64,000 nucleotides of DNA from Helicoverpa zea (GCF_022581195.2 NC_061475.1:7440001-7504000), one strand, 5' to 3'; positions 1 through 13,021 are shown, numbered from the stretch's first letter. Program-made: numbers and translations. The notes: a model not told the origin generated them from the letters alone.

Positions 1-1678
1 TATGAGAGTGGAAATAAAAATTGGTGGTGGTAGAAAGGCAACTAGATTCCTAAAAAATGGGGATATTTGGTTGTACATATCTTTACATTGAAATTTTTCG
101 GATCCACTCGTAGAAACTACATTGATGTTGCTGGTAATGATTTTATCTTTTAGGTAAAGTAAAATAGTGGTCAAACGCGAGCTTTTGATAAGAAAAAATA
201 ATGCACAAAAATCATTGTTGTCAGTTTTCTGACTTTCTTATGTCGTTATCTCTTTAATAAGATTTTTGGTCAAAAATATGGTTTTCTACTTAAGGGTTCA
301 CCCTTCCTGTATAAACCAAATTATTATAATTTCAAGGTCACATTGAAACCCTGCATGATGCATTCGAATTTCACAATAGCTTCACCAGTCACGTATCTAA
401 TGCACAATTTGGGATTGTGGGGTATTTGCCTAAGATTAGCATATTCCGGAGTTCGGCTGGCCCAGTGCCAAGGTCCGGCTTAGCTCAATCTTAGCTGTCC
501 ATACTATTTGGAACTATCCACCGCTTGAAGCTTAGTGTTCTCTTTTATTGGTCTGTTTTGTCTGTTGAATGTGCTCGTATTCTTCTTTGATGAGGTATTG
601 TAAAATTTGGAAGAAGGGATGCTACATTTTCAAGTTCTGGGTCACAGTTTTCCCTCCAATGTATGTACGTAACTGGGGAGAGATCAGGCACACGGTCGTA
701 CTACCGACTTTCAGACTCCAGGCTACTTCGAAAGTTTACATTATTACATAGGGGTTAAATTTTGTGGGTTGCATAGAAAATTTTACAACCCGGTACAACC
801 CGGGAATGGAACCCAAGATTTGTGTACAGCAGACTAGACCGTGCAAATTTTCTAATTACCTACTTATGTTACTGAAAGATTGCTTGTTCAAACGCATTTA
901 TGATAGAGAAGACAAAAGACAGTGGTGTAAATATATGCCTCAAGACATAGAATCAATTGTTTACCATTACTATAATCATTGATAATAAAGACAAACTTTA
1001 TCATCAAGAAATCACCAGTCGTGAAAGTACTGATACCTGGAACACTAGATCCTGTTATCTTTGAGTAGAATCGTAAAACTTAGTCTGGCACCTCGTGAAA
1101 GATTAGGTGCGGATAAAGGTATTCACCGTACGTAAATATCTAGAGCTATCACTACGTTCCTGTAATTTGAACTCTATTTCGCACACCTTAAGGTCTTTTT
1201 TATGTTCATTTAATATCTTCGACAGAAATAAACACGATTCTTTCAGTTTTTATTTAGCAAAATAGTTTACAATCAAACAAATAAAACTTAATACTCAAGA
1301 AACTCGTAATCGTTTTTATGTTGCCATTTTAACTTCGAAACACGTTGCCTTTAAGATGTTTTAACGGCAATTCGTAAAAGTGTTCATTGAAACAGCCATT
1401 GATTTGGAATACAAGGCCATCAAACTTTGGACGACAAGAATGACCTAGAGTAAAAGCGGTCCCGTGAAGGGATGTTGGTATGACGGTTGACTAAGCGGAA
1501 TAGTGACAAAACAAATGAGAATCTTCAGAAGAAGAACATTAAGATGCGTTGTTGAATGCTTACTGCCGACTGCACTTACAGCGTACAATTCGGTACTAAT
1601 AATACCTGAAAGTGACTGCACATGCTGCTGCCGCTTCAATGCCATATAGTTTCATATAAGCACATAGATACAAACCAG
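1..1678. other. AT-rich intergenic DNA, nothing recognised
   Basis: Short open frames at 569-751, 764-982 and 1445-1645 show no family resemblance and look like chance. No RNA gene, terminal inverted repeat or clean repeat was seen. Confidence 0.5.
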
Positions 1679-1775
1679 TCAGATAGGCAGTCCCTCCTTG
1701 TAAAGCAATCAGTTGCATCTAGTTAGACTGGAAGCCAACCCCAGCATGGTTGGGAAACGGCTCGGAAGATGATGA
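1679..1775 (+). repeat. SINE-1 3' fragment
   Basis: It matches the 3' part of the common SINE of this window (CAGATAGGCAG, GTTAGACTGGAAGCCAACCCC, TTGGGAAA.GGCTCGGA.GATGATG). The tRNA-like head is missing. The DNA after it (about 1800-1890) resembles 31215-31285, so an older repeat lies beside both SINE pieces. Confidence 0.75.
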
Positions 1776-2379
1776 CAAACCAGTAGCGCAGCTGCAGCCG
1801 ATTTCATGGAGTCGCAACCCGTACGGTTGGCGGTTGCAGTCGGCATTTGGCTTTCAAAACGCACCTTTAGAGTCATAAAATAATTCTTAGACGACATTGA
1901 AATCGAAAATACATTCATTGATACTTTACTATCAGCTGATGTATTTACAACCTCAATATCTAGACACCCATTAAGCCTCGTTAAGCCATTAGCCACACCA
2001 ATAAAGCAGTTTAACGCGAAAAGCCTTCGAGAACAGTTAGTAGCCCCACAAATTTAGCCAGAGTAACGTTGGCGGTTGAATTTTAAGTGAGCCCCCTCGA
2101 ATCCGTTCACCGTCTTGCTTCCAAAATTTATTTCTGGTTTTTGCATCAACCACTCGTTTGTAATCGGTTAGAAGATACCCAGTATTTATTGGGAACGTTT
2201 TTGTGTGAGTAGGTTAAATTTCTAGAATTTTCGACGGTAACTTAAGGTCTTAAAGTTTGGGGACTGTTATGCTAATTTTATGTGGTTTTTGGCTTTGTTG
2301 TGATTTAGTGAGTGTGAATTGTAATGTGCTTTCTGTTTTGCGGTCTTGTAAAGTTTCTCATCTAAACTAACATAATAAA

Positions 2380-2689
2380 GAGGAAAAGACTTTTTTGTTT
2401 GTAGCTCTGAAACTACTGAACCGATTTCAAAAATTATTTCATTGTTGGAAAGCTAAATCAAATCGTTTAATCGTGTTCATGACGCATGTAGGACACAAAC
2501 AGAAGCGAAATACATTAAAAAAAAAAAAAAAAAAAAAAAAAACATAAAAAAGAGACAGGGTCGCGGCGCTGATTTTCTGCGGTGGCCAACCTTCCCGAGT
2601 AACATAAGCTATATTTAGACAGTCGTTACCACGGGACGCGGGTGAAACCGCGGGAAAACGGCTAGTGATAATATATGTCAAAGTCAAAT
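2380..2689 (+). repeat. Interspersed repeat with internal poly(A)
   Basis: It contains the phrase CTACTGAACCGATTTC and ends in a GCGGGTGAAACCGCGGGAAAACGGCTAGT-like block, the usual ends of a repeat class widespread in Lepidoptera. A run of 26 A (2517-2542) interrupts it and probably marks a retrotransposed insertion. Confidence 0.5.
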
Positions 2690-2778
2690 GCTCGTGCACA
2701 ATAATATGTCTTGTTGGCTGATCTCCTTACATGAAAACAGCCGCTTTGGCCGATAATCGGCTAGGAGGACATCATATG
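2690..2778 (+). repeat. SINE-2 3' fragment
   Basis: It carries GGCTGATCTCCTTACATG, ACAGCCGC and CCGATAATCGGCTAGGA followed by CATCAT, matching the 3' half of the full SINE-2 copy at 15748-16114 in opposite orientation. Confidence 0.7.
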
Positions 2779-3040
2779 TCAAAGTATAAATACTTTGAAG
2801 AACTTTATTTTAGTCAGAGGTATTTTGATCTGTTCCGGTTTACTGCTAGATTTTGGACTAAAACTATTTCATACGTAAACAAAGCTGGATAGTTTCATGT
2901 GCACTAGTACCTATTCTACTTGAAACTGGGTCACAGGAACGTGGATTTTATTGGAGACAATAATGAGTGACGACTGAAGCTCTCTGCAAAATCTCTTTGA
3001 AAAGATTTTGGGTTTTGCTGGTGAAATCTTGCATCGTTTT

Positions 3041-3180
3041 TAGGGTTCCGTACCTAAAGGGTAAAACGGAACCCTATTATTTTTGCTCAGCTGTCTGTCT
3101 GTCCGTCCGTCGGTCATCAGGCTGTATCTCATGAACCGTGATGGTTAGAGAGTTGAAATTTTCACAGATGATATATTTCA
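3041..3180 (+). repeat. GGGTTCCGTACC repeat, partial
   Basis: A 10-bp stem (AGGGTTCCGT at 3042-3051, ACGGAACCCT at 3066-3075) is followed by (TGTC)n and CAGGCTGTATCTCATGAACCGT. Related copies lie at 26.5, 35.9, 42.8 and 51.8 kb. Confidence 0.75.
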
Positions 3181-3599
3181 GTATCAGTATAACAACACGA
3201 TTTTTTTTTATTTGTGACGTTGTTAAACTATTGTTTTCGAAAGAATTCTTGCGGCCCCATCTCTCTTAAGGTTAACGAAAATACAGAACGATAAAAAATA
3301 CATAGGAGAGGAAAACACATAGGTTTTTGAGAAGTTACAGCCGTGCATGGGAACTTCGGTTCTTGGAATGAGCTAAAACCCCTTTAAGAGATTTTAGGTT
3401 GTTGGTTTTATAACGTAGTGCCTTGGACGTAAAGCTGGTGACCCCGACTGTACCTAGTAGCAAAGATGGAATTTGATTCGCTCCATAGGTATTTTTAGAT
3501 AATCTGCTTCCTTTAACATAAAATTACGAAGAACGGTTATATCTTCTTTTCTATTTACACAGTCTATCTGTATCTCTTTTTTATTCTAACTCTCCCATA

Positions 3600-3720
3600 A
3601 CAGGCCTGCTGGAAGAAAGATGTATTATGAAATAAAGTGTGCTTTTGTACTATTTGTTCTATTTTTCTTGTTGTCTGTATTGTGTACACAAACTGTTAAA
3701 TATATAAATAAGAACACGAG
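3600..3720 (+). repeat. LINE 3'-end relic
   Basis: GCCTGCTGGAAGA followed by TGTACTATTTGTTC and a T/G-rich run resembles the 3' untranslated tail shared by many lepidopteran LINEs. No reading frame is attached. Assignment rests on recalled similarity. Confidence 0.35.
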
Positions 3721-4324
3721 AACTCAATCAAGAAGGTTTTTGAGGATATCCCACCACAAAAAGAGCTTAAATTGGTCTCAAAAACAGGCCCCATAATTTT
3801 CCTCGTACAAAAATTAGTATGCAACCTTATCTCCTTCATGGAACAAAGCATTTTCCCATACAGTCCCAGAGTGGCGATTAAACCAATAAAAATACGATTT
3901 AAATGTTCTACTAAGATTTAAAGTTAATGTTCCGCCGATAATGTTATTATACCCTCAAGGAATCTTTATTGCTTTCTGTGAACAACGCTTTCTGATTTTA
4001 TCTTACTGTTTTAGCCTACGCGCAAACTGTAGACGAAATAGTTGGCCGACTGTTGGCACGGTGGTTGTTTTTTTTACCAAATCGTTGATTCAATCAAAGT
4101 GTTCATTCGATACTCCTTACTTTATCTCTGCTATACACATGGTGTTGTAAATTATGAAAACGTATATTACTCCTGTGGCTACACCACTGAATGGATTAGT
4201 TTCTTTTTTACAATTTATCATAGTATATGTGATAGGATTTAATGTGATTAGGTACGACACACCCGATATATAGTGTGTACTGTACATAGGTATTTGTTTG
4301 AAATGAAATTGCGTATCAATGTTT

Positions 4325-4452
4325 TTAGTCGGTCTGATACCTGCAATATACCTGATCGTTGTTATATCGTGAGAACTTCTATTCAACTTCATACTGATTT
4401 ACGAGCCCAAACCAACTATCGGCCGACTAAAAGTTTGTAGTGTGCGCCTACT
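4325..4452. repeat. Old GTCGGCCGAC repeat, copy A
   Basis: GGTCTGATACCTG, CCTGATCGTTGTTAT, TTCATACTGATTTACGAGCCC and CTATCGGCCGACTAAAAG occur in this order. The same order recurs at 10.4 kb and 20.3-20.7 kb. This copy keeps the uninterrupted GGTCTGATACC that is split by an insertion at 20.38 kb. Confidence 0.6.
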
Positions 4453-4727
4453 TTTATGGTCAAAAGGGATTTCAAAGGGGCTACATGTATTTTGACACAG
4501 AAGATTTGCTTTAATTGTATTAATTAATTACTGAGTTAATTGCCTCGTTATTCTAATGGACATGAATAGGCGTGATTTGAGACGGTCTCATTTAGTGGTT
4601 GGCTTAAAAATTATCGGGTTTTCCAATGTGGAATTTTCCGGTAAGTGACACGAGGCTAGAGTGTCCAATTGAAGGCAATATAGTTGTCCCTTAATGCCTC
4701 TTGTAATATTCCTCTAAATCTCATTAA

Positions 4728-4933
4728 CATCCTTGGCAGTCGCTACGGGTAGTCAAAAGCCAGTAAGTCCAACAGCACTCTTACCAGGGGTAACGGGTTG
4801 CCCGGGTAACTGGGTTGAGGAGGTCAGATAGGCAGTCGCTCCTTGTAAAGCACTGGTACTCAGCTGTATCCGGTGAGACTTGAAGCTGATCCAAAATATG
4901 TAGTTGCGAAAAGGCTCGGGAGATGATGATGAT
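4728..4933 (+). repeat. SINE-1 body and 3' end
   Basis: It runs from ATCCTTGGCAGTCG through GGTTGCCCGGGTAACTGGGTTGAGGAGG to GGCTCGGGAGATGATGATGAT. The tRNA-like head is absent. Confidence 0.85.
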
Positions 4934-5240
4934 TCCACAAGCAAAAAATCTAAAATGCAAAAATCCGTCTTTTCATAGATATTGCTTAAATTGTTAAGTC
5001 TTAAGTTGACTCAAATTCGCTGCACTCTAGTGTAACCCTCGTGTAAGCATGGCCGTTATTCTTATTTACAGAACACACAAGACAGTCAAGATTTATTACT
5101 ACCGAAAACATTCCCAAGAAAATCATTAAATCCCGTAATAAGAAGCTGAGCATTTTCTAATTTATAGCAGGTTAGCTACCGTTTCCAATATTCGATCTAT
5201 CTGTTGATTTCCCTACAAGAGATAGAATTTTTACATTCTG

Positions 5241-5500
5241 TTACAGCCTTTTTTCGTCCCACTGCTGGACACAGGCCTCCTCTCACACAGAGAAGGATTG
5301 AGCGTTAATCACCACGCTTGCTCTGCGGATGGAATGCGGATTGGTGATTTCCCTTTACCTTTTTATACGCCATTGGTGTCTAAGGTATACTTAGAAAGTA
5401 AATACAAACTGAGGAAAGTTGCATTGGTACTTGCCTGACCTGGAATTGAACCATTACACTCATACATGAGAGGTTGGTGCTTTACCCACTAGGCCACCTT
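5241..5500 (-). repeat. SINE-1 head joined to a second repeat
   Basis: At 5385-5500 (minus strand) lies the tRNA-like head with GGTGGCCTAGTGGGTAAA (box A region) and GGTTCAATTCC (box B region). On its 3' side it joins a block reading CCTTTTTTCGTCCCACTGCTGGACACAGGCC on the plus strand. The same junction appears at 31285-31571, so this is a standing subfamily with a different 3' body. Confidence 0.75.
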
Positions 5501-6897
5501 GATTTTGACATTAGCCCCATACAATTAAAGTAAAATTCCTAGCTCTAACAATAGATGGATTGAATTTTGGGATTGGCCACAAGGCATCGATTTGTGCCAA
5601 GTTTTTATTATTCAAACAGTTTGAGGATAAATAATACTTTGGGAGTCAATAAAAGAACTTATCTTTACCTTTTTATTATTTCTTTTCTTTACCTTTTATT
5701 TATTTTTCGTAGCCATGAATGGCTGGTTGTTCTTGTGATTATTATTCTTTTGTTTTCGTATTGCTCAGTGTTTTTGATTTAAGGTAGAATTTAACTTTGA
5801 CGTATTTTATTTGAGTGCTTTCGAAGCTCTGTTTTTGAGTGATCGTTTTATGAGTTTGAGTATTCATTTAAATGTTTACGCTTTAAAATATTTCTAATCT
5901 AGCTTTTCATTAGTCGTTAGGTATAAATTGATTTGATAAATTAATGTGTATTTTTGATGCATTTAAGAACTAAAAAAAACCCATTCAACTTTTTTAATGA
6001 TTATTTTAATTAAATGGAAGCTTAGCTGCCACCTTGTCATCATTATCATCCCACTGACAATTATCTCAAGTTTAATTAGGGGTCAGCTCAACATGTCTTC
6101 CTAATTCTAACTTTTCTTTCTGACATAACATTCTGTCCAGCCGTCTTTCTCACAACGCATCCATTGTTTCTTGACTCTAATGACGGAAAAGCATAAATAA
6201 TTCTGGGTCTAAAGATCTTTTTAGTAGCTGTCTATTTCAGGTAATATATTTTCATTGTAAGGAACCTCCTATAGATTCGATCAATTAAATTGCACAATAT
6301 AATGACCGTATATGAAGTTCATATTGAACAAGCCAGCCCTCTGGTCACCTGGGGCTGCGGGATTGTTCGAAAGAGTTACCGCGGCCCTGGTACATAAAAG
6401 GCCTACGACGGAACACGATGGGTTCTTAGTCAGTAAGAGTCTGACACTTCTAACCGCTGCTAACACACATCGGGAGGGGTCATTTGATGATTTTTGCCAT
6501 CGTTCAAAAAAAAACCTCTAGTCACGTGAAATCGCGTCGACAAGCCTTTTCGCTATGTACTTAAAGAGTGACCGTGAACTCGGGCCCCATGGTCCAAGCG
6601 TTAAATTAATTTCACTGAAGTTTTAATCAGTGCCATTGTTATTTTCAAGTTGTAACTGGCATTTAAAACTTTGCGGAATTTGTTTTGATGAAAATGTTTT
6701 CTAGAAGTCTTTAGAACTCCTTTGAAAATGTTGTTCCAAAGGTCAAAATGTCAAATTGTTTTTGAGATTAGATTTCTGTTAGTTGATGTAGATGTGGTGT
6801 ATTTTCTATTTAAGAGGATTATTTAATCCCCATTGTATGACGCCACATACGTAAGAAATAAGTTGGTTAGTGTTAATCAACCATGTGTAAGTTAAAT
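5501..6897. other. AT-rich DNA, no gene recognised
   Basis: The open frames at 5567-5782 and 6312-6521 have low-complexity or unrecognised products. No hairpin, RNA gene or TSD-bounded element was seen. Confidence 0.45.
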
Positions 6898-7098
6898 GTA
6901 ATATTATAAATGCGAAAGTAACTCTGTCTGTCTGTTACGCTTTCACGTCTAAACCACTGAACTTAATAAAACTTGGTACAGAGTTGACCTTGAGAAAGAA
7001 CACAGGATAGTTTTTATCCCGGACTTTTGAAGAGGTCTCTTGGAAACGCGATGTAACCGAACTTGACGCGGGCGAGGCCGCGGGCGGCAGCTAGTATA
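6898..7098 (+). repeat. ATTATAAATGCGAAAG repeat, near complete
   Basis: It begins AATATTATAAATGCGAAAGTAACTCTGTCTGTC and ends GACGCGGGCGAGGCCGCGGGCGGCAGCTAGTAT, the two ends of a very common lepidopteran repeat. Copies at 41.6, 42.2 and 47.9 kb share the left end. Confidence 0.75.
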
Positions 7099-9119
7099 TA
7101 TAAATAGTTTTGCTTATTTCTATCTCTTGATACGAATTCCACATGTCTATAAAACTTTCGAATTGCTTGCTCTTACAGTGTCATATCTTTCTCCGGCCAC
7201 TGTTCAATTAAATACTTCAGTATACGGAACCACCAACATCACGAAAACCTTACCCATCTTACCTATTACACGAAGGATCTCCAAAAAAGGTCTCGGCTCA
7301 GGTGTATATAAAAGAAGTTTCGTTTCACTTAAAGCGTCAGTACGTTGCGTGGGTGAGCATCGATCTAAGAAAGGCCTAGAAACTTCCACGTGTGATGTTT
7401 ATTTTAGAACTAGCTAGTGGACCCACCTGTAGGAACTACTGTGTGTACTCGGATAAAAAGGTAGCCTAAACGCCTTGTTATGTCAGTTACCTTGCCAATG
7501 AAAGTTCCGTATAAATTGGTCCGTATAAATTTCAGAAATTGGCCATTCCATGAGATGGATGGAAAAAATAATGTAAAAATTTATTTTTGACATATCAAAA
7601 TAATTATAGATAAAAGTGTACACTGTCCGCTACTTATAGTCGATTGATGTTTGGAACGTGCAAAAATAACTAATAATCCTCTTTGCACGAGAAATATGTC
7701 GAAGAATTGTTTGTTTGTAGGAAAACGTATAAAAAGGTGTGGTTTTGGTAAGATAGCGAAGAGTTTAGGTGACATATTACAAGTCTCGTGGTTTTTTATT
7801 TACAAAATCATTTTTATAATAAGGCAAAGCGTATTTAAAGGTCAAATAGGCATTGTTTTTTAAGATAATACTAGGCATTAATCTAGTTAGACTGGAAACC
7901 AGCTCTAACCTTTTTGCAAAAGACTAGATCAAGATTTTGTTGGTAAAGAAAAATACATTAACAATTTTAATAAAAGTAAGGCGTAAACAACGCCTGAAGC
8001 CAAAGCTAGTGTTTCTTTTAATATAAAATGAAGTAAAATTATAACGACCTTTAATTAAAAATAATTAATAGCAAAACACAAAAAGCTACAAGAGTCAAAT
8101 TATTACTAAATCTGAAAATATCGAGTTATTTTATTAAGTAAGGTTGAAATAAAATTTTAAAAGTTGTTGCTATCTATCATTTTCCAGTTTTTTCGAGATC
8201 TAGCGGTATGTTGCTGATTCATGTGTATCTCGTGAGAAACTCTTCTGGAATCTGGATAAAAACTATCTGAAGCAATTAAGTATGTATACTTTCAGCTCTA
8301 TATACTAACAAATAACATTAGAGTACCTATCTGTTTGTAATATTAATTTAACCGCTATGTACTAAGGGAAAGTAGAACAACATTTTTTCATATTTTTCCT
8401 CTGTGTGCTAATCTCTGAAATGGCTGGACAATTTAAACAGAACTTTTCCTGGCAGAAGGCTAATATATAAAGAAGTAACTAAAGCTAATTTTTATCCAAA
8501 TGAAGCAAGTAGGTACCTAGATTGTAAATGATTGACAAGAGATTTAGTGACTAGGTATAATGTTTTTTTATATTAATTGATTTCTTAAATAACTTGGCAA
8601 AATTACATTGTATTATGTTTGAGTTCAGCCTTAATATTTATGCTTAGTATTCAAATAAGCATTTCCATTTGTCACCAAATCACGCACCAGTTGCCATAAG
8701 TTTGTTCGTGATTACAATTTGGGACTTTTGACAAATCTCTCTGGTACATATAAAAGCAAATTATAAAAAGTCGTAATCGGAAACATGGAAATTTGTCTTC
8801 CTCTACAGTTTGTGGGAAAAAGAAATATTTTGTTGGAATTCTTTTTAGGATACTGTTTTTGTTTTTGCAAAGTTAGTTTATTTCTGGTTCAAGAAAGTTT
8901 TGTAGGTTTTTTCCTTATATAATATTTATAGCTTACCTTTCACCTACGCTAGCTTTATGATTTATAATAAGAAACAGACACAATAAGGAAACATTTTAAA
9001 TTGAATATTTAAAATGTAAAGCTGCTTGCATGCTTTCGCCAACCCCATCGGACTTTCTCCCTGCATTCGTCTAAAAAGTCTACAGTCTATCGTCGTTCCT
9101 CTATTGAATGAATGACGAC
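7099..9119. other. AT-rich DNA, no gene recognised
   Basis: A short SINE-1-like phrase (CTAGTTAGACTGGAAACCAG) occurs near 7883. Open frames of 61-96 codons are unremarkable. Confidence 0.4.
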
Positions 9120-9870
9120 AAAAACACTAAAAAACAAAAAAAAAAACAAACTAATCTCAGGTGCATCGGCCTAGAAGTCGGTGTCTAATGGATGTTACTA
9201 AGTTAATTTCAGCCACCGACTTTTAGGCCGATGCACCTAAAATTAGTTTTTTTTTTTGTTTTTCAGTGTTTTTGGAAGTTGGTTTAATTTTTTGTGAAAA
9301 AGTTTTTTATTTACAGCTTTTGAGTGATACGAATAGTTGTCACTATCCATATAAGAGGAAAATTCTCATCAATACAAAGAATATAAGCCCAAATACGAGG
9401 TATTTTACATATTCAGTTGTCGAGTTCCCTCGACCTTCTCTCGTCTCCTTCATCAGGTCAGCTCCAAACCTCCAGTGTTGCAAACATCTCGTCAATACAA
9501 ATAATATAAGCCCAAACACGAGGTAGTTTACATATTCAGTTGTCGAGTTCCCTCAACCTTCTCTGGTCTCCATCATCAGGTCAGCTCCAAACTTTCACTA
9601 CTGAATAGTGCTTTCAGGCATACACCTGAGTGTCAAGTTTTTACCCTATGTATCCCTACAATTTTCGAAGGATTTCTCAGGGTTTTCATCATCAGATCCT
9701 AACCTGATGACTATGGGACTAACTGGCAGCCATTCCGCGTCGAACAAAAAAAGAATCACGTAAATCGGTTTATAAACCTCGGAGTAATCGATGTACATAC
9801 ATAGAAAAAAAAAAAAAACATACCGGCCGAATTGAGAACCTCCTCCTTTTTGGGAAGTCGGTTAATGATA
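9120..9870 (+). mobile_element. Non-autonomous element with 5' hairpin (GTGCATCGG family)
   Basis: It opens with an imperfect inverted repeat, arms about 9120-9183 and 9214-9277, whose best part is GGTGCATCGGCC (9160-9171) against GGCCGATGCACC (9226-9237). The body contains a direct duplication of about 110 bp starting at 9365 and 9488. The right end near 9835-9870 reads GAATTGAGAACCTCCTCC and GGGAAGTCGGTTAA, a 3' end commonly seen on lepidopteran RTE-like repeats. No coding capacity was seen. The same family occurs at 27.5-28.7 kb. Confidence 0.6.
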
Positions 9871-9879
9871 AAATAATTT

Positions 9880-9960
9880 TTCAAATCAGGTCCAATAGTT
9901 GCTATGATTAGCACGTTCAAGCAAACTCTTCAGGTTAGTTAAGATAACTCTACATAATAT
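9880..9960 (+). repeat. LINE 3'-tail relic
   Basis: TCAAATCAGGTCCAATAGTT and ATTAGCACGTTCAAGCAAACTC are phrases from RTE-like 3' ends in Lepidoptera. A similar tail lies at about 11050-11125. Confidence 0.4.
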
Positions 9961-10399
9961 AACTATTTTGTCCTTTTACATAAGAAAAATAATATATAAC
10001 GTTACCATTATTTAGACTTGACCTATTCCTATACCTATTCATTGCGTTCCAAAGATTATTTTAACAAGTTTTTCGAAAGGTGATCAATCAAGCAGAAAAC
10101 CCATTATATTGTAGCACGCACAAAATATTCAGAGAATTCTATTATACCTTGTAGAAAAGTTAATATAAACTCATATTGGGGACCGTTACCACTAGGGCTC
10201 AAGTTCACTGACTATCTAAACGTCAGATTTCTTAAAGCAACTGTTTACTGGGAATTTTTGCGTTCAGTTTTCATAGATAAAGTTGTTTAAGAAAAACTGA
10301 CGTTTGTATTGTAGGTCAACTTAGGCCTAAGAGTCTCCGCACATAGCAAACTAAAGTATTGGTTGACAATTCATTTTAAGATAATCTTGAAACCAATCA

Positions 10400-10580
10400 G
10401 CGTTTTTGGACGGCTTTATACCGACCTGATGCCTGATCGTTGTAATGTGCGCACTCCCATTTATCTCTATACTGATTTATAAGCCTGATCAATCTATCGG
10501 CCGACTATTGGCGGCGATCAAAATATCGTCGTGCGTAAGCCAAAATATGTCGGCCGTAAGTTGGCCCGATGGTTGGTTGA
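10400..10580. repeat. Old GTCGGCCGAC repeat, copy B
   Basis: TATACCGACCTGATGCCTGATCG, GTAATGTGCGCACTCCCATT and CTATCGGCCGACTATTGG parallel copies A (4.3 kb) and C (20.3-20.7 kb). Confidence 0.55.
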
Positions 10581-11591
10581 AAGTTTATTTTAAAGGTGAT
10601 TAGTGAATTTAATTTAAATTTTTGGTCGATATTTCACTAGCTAATCGTTGTTATACGAAAGAAATAAATGATTGAACTCCCAAAATGAAAAATTAATGTA
10701 TAGTAATTAGACGGCTGTTTTTGTTGCTGTCTAAATATTAATACCTACTTAATTTGACGTTATTTTTCATGTGTAGTTAATTAGCCAATAGCAGGCTCAA
10801 GTCTATTTAGTTTTATTTCATTAGTAAAATAAATATGGACACATTTTTCAGTTCGGTAATTCACTCACCTCTATAAATATATTCCATAAAAATAAACGGT
10901 AACGTTAGCAAAAAAATCTGAACTATAGCTTACAAGCCAGCTTCCACTCGCGGTTTTGCCTTCATTCTGTAGGAGCTCAATTCTCGCACAGAGATAAAAA
11001 GGACCTATCGGCTTTCTTCAATAAGTTGGCCATCTACCACTGAAATATTTTAAAATCGGTACAATTGTTCCTGAGCACGTTCAAACAAAAACAAACAAAC
11101 TCTTAAGCTTTATAATATTAATATACCTTTTATAATAAACCTGAAGTTTAACTTAGAAGCTTGTGTCGCAAAGCAAATCTCCGCTTAATTAGCTGACCAA
11201 CATCCGCGTCAAGGTGGGTAAAGTAGGGTAACGAGTTTGTGAAACTTTTACATGCATTTGTAGGTCTTTTGTTGAATTCATCTGGTTGGGTAAAATTTTA
11301 GGTGTAGAGAGGGTTTTGTTTTGTATTTTACCAGAAGTTTTGGACACCTCTGAACCTGGATAAAAATTAGCTTATACGTCTTTCCTGACTAAATAGGCTA
11401 TGTAACACTAAAAGTATTTTCCAATTCGGACTTCCTAAGATAAGTGCGTTGAATCTAACAAACTGTTCACCTTTTTATTACAGGTGCCTATATTATTTCC
11501 TATCACCAATGATACTTATCATCATCATCATCAAATCAACCGGACCGGTTGTGATGTAGAAGTTCATAAGCAGAAAGTCTTGTAAGAAAAC
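10581..11591. other. AT-rich DNA with LINE-tail debris, no gene
   Basis: Phrases at 10925-11125 (AAATCGGTACAATTGTTCCTGAGCACGTTCAAAC) are LINE-tail-like. The rest holds nothing I recognise. Confidence 0.4.
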
Positions 11592-11604
11592 AACTATGTG
11601 ACCC

Positions 11605-12012
11605 ATCATCCATCCTCCGAGCCTTTTCCCAATCATGTTGGGGTCGGCTTCCAGTCTAACCGGATTCAGCTGAGTACCAGTGCTTTACAAGAAGCGACTG
11701 CATATCTGACCTCCTCAACCCAGTTACCCGGGCAACCCGATACCCCTTGGTTAGACTGGTGTCAGACTTACTGGCTTCTGACTACCCGTAACGACTGCCA
11801 AGGATGTTCAATGACAGCCGGGACCTACAGTTTAACGTGCCATCCGAAACACAGTCAGTGGTGTCTAAGATATACTTAGAAAGTACATACAAATTTAGAA
11901 AAGTTGCATTGGTACTTGCCTGACCTGGGATCGAACCCGCGCCCTCATACTTGAGAGGTTGGTCCTTTACCCACTAGGCCACCACGACTTTTTATGTCCC
12001 TTACTACATTTT
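11605..12012 (-). mobile_element. Complete SINE-1 with 13-bp TSD
   Basis: The element is read on the minus strand: tRNA-like head near 11985 (GTGGTGGCCTAGTGGGTAAA, box B-like GGGTTCGATCCC), central GTTTCGGATGGCACGTTAAACTG block, and 3' end GGCTCGGAGGATGGATGATG. It is flanked by direct repeats AACTATGTGACCC at 11592-11604 and 12013-12025, so both ends are defined. The head should act as an internal RNA polymerase III promoter; this follows from the family, not from data here. Length is 408 bp. The open frame 11598-11879 is an artefact of the SINE. Confidence 0.93.
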
Positions 12013-12219
12013 AACTATGTGACCCCTTATCTACATTTTTATTTTTTGCGTATGGGAATTATGGTGTAGATATTAGACATATGATTTTTTTTTTTTGATG
12101 ACATAATTATTTCAGCTACAGCTACTTGAGCTTTATCTGAATAATTAAAAATTCCCCTTTACTGTGGTTGCGTTCTCATATTCTAACTCCAACCAACTTA
12201 TGCTATCCTAGTACATGTC

Positions 12220-12660
12220 ATGTTACCTACACATAACGATAAAGTTTTACGTCGCCTAATTAAGCGAGTAACATCGTCGCTTACGTCGTTACTTAGATCA
12301 TGTAAACATCTGGAGACGCCATCAGCACAAACTATATATGCGAAAAAAGACACGCAGGAAGTAAAAATGAGCAAAGATGCCATAAGGCAACTTCTTCAAA
12401 GCCAAGTCCGTACGGTGGGCAAGATCAAATGCTCCATTATGAGTGAACTAACGAGGCGTTCGTGTTCCATAACACATCTGTTAAAAATCGGTCTCGATAG
12501 ATTCATGGTTTGGTTTCACAAAAAATGGGCGGGTTCCAAAGAAGAAAATGAAAATGAAAATGAAATCTTTATTTGTAAACATAGGCTTAAGAGGACGTGC
12601 CTAGTAACGTTCCTCGTCCCCCTCACAGTCGCATGTGGGTGACTAATCCTAGTTTTTTTA
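12220..12660. repeat. Composite repeat with LINE tail
   Basis: About 12330-12470 has phrases (GATGCCATAAGGCAAC, TCCATTATGAGTGAACTAA) related to the GCGGAGAT repeat at 21.5 kb. At 12541-12600 the minus strand reads ACAAATAAAGATTTCATTTTCATTTTC, a typical LINE 3' end with polyadenylation signal and simple repeat. The 140-codon open frame across it is therefore not taken as a gene. Confidence 0.45.
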
Positions 12661-13021
12661 AGAGGTTTTCCGTTGACATCTCCGTCGTCATTTTGTTCTC
12701 TTTTTGACACATACGAGTATAAACGGAGCTTTCTTACCTTCGTAAATAGTGGTAAATATTAAAGCACGACCATTTCGTCTCCAGTTGGTAACATTCTCTA
12801 AGTGTCGTTACCATATAAACTAGTACATACTTCGATAAAGTTATAAGACCCTGTCTATTTACTTGAAATATGTTACACAACTTAATGTTTGGTAGAAACC
12901 TAATTAAGCTTTAAGATGAGACGGAGGTTGATCAAAGCAGTCCAATTTCACTGACAACATAAACGACAGTTTTCTTAAAGAATTGTTTACCATAATATTT
13001 TTAAATATGGACGTTCATATT

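Noticed and set aside
12220..12642. 140-codon plus-strand open frame
   Set aside because: Its DNA is made of repeat pieces (GCGGAGAT-type phrases and a reversed LINE tail), and its codon content is not protein-like.
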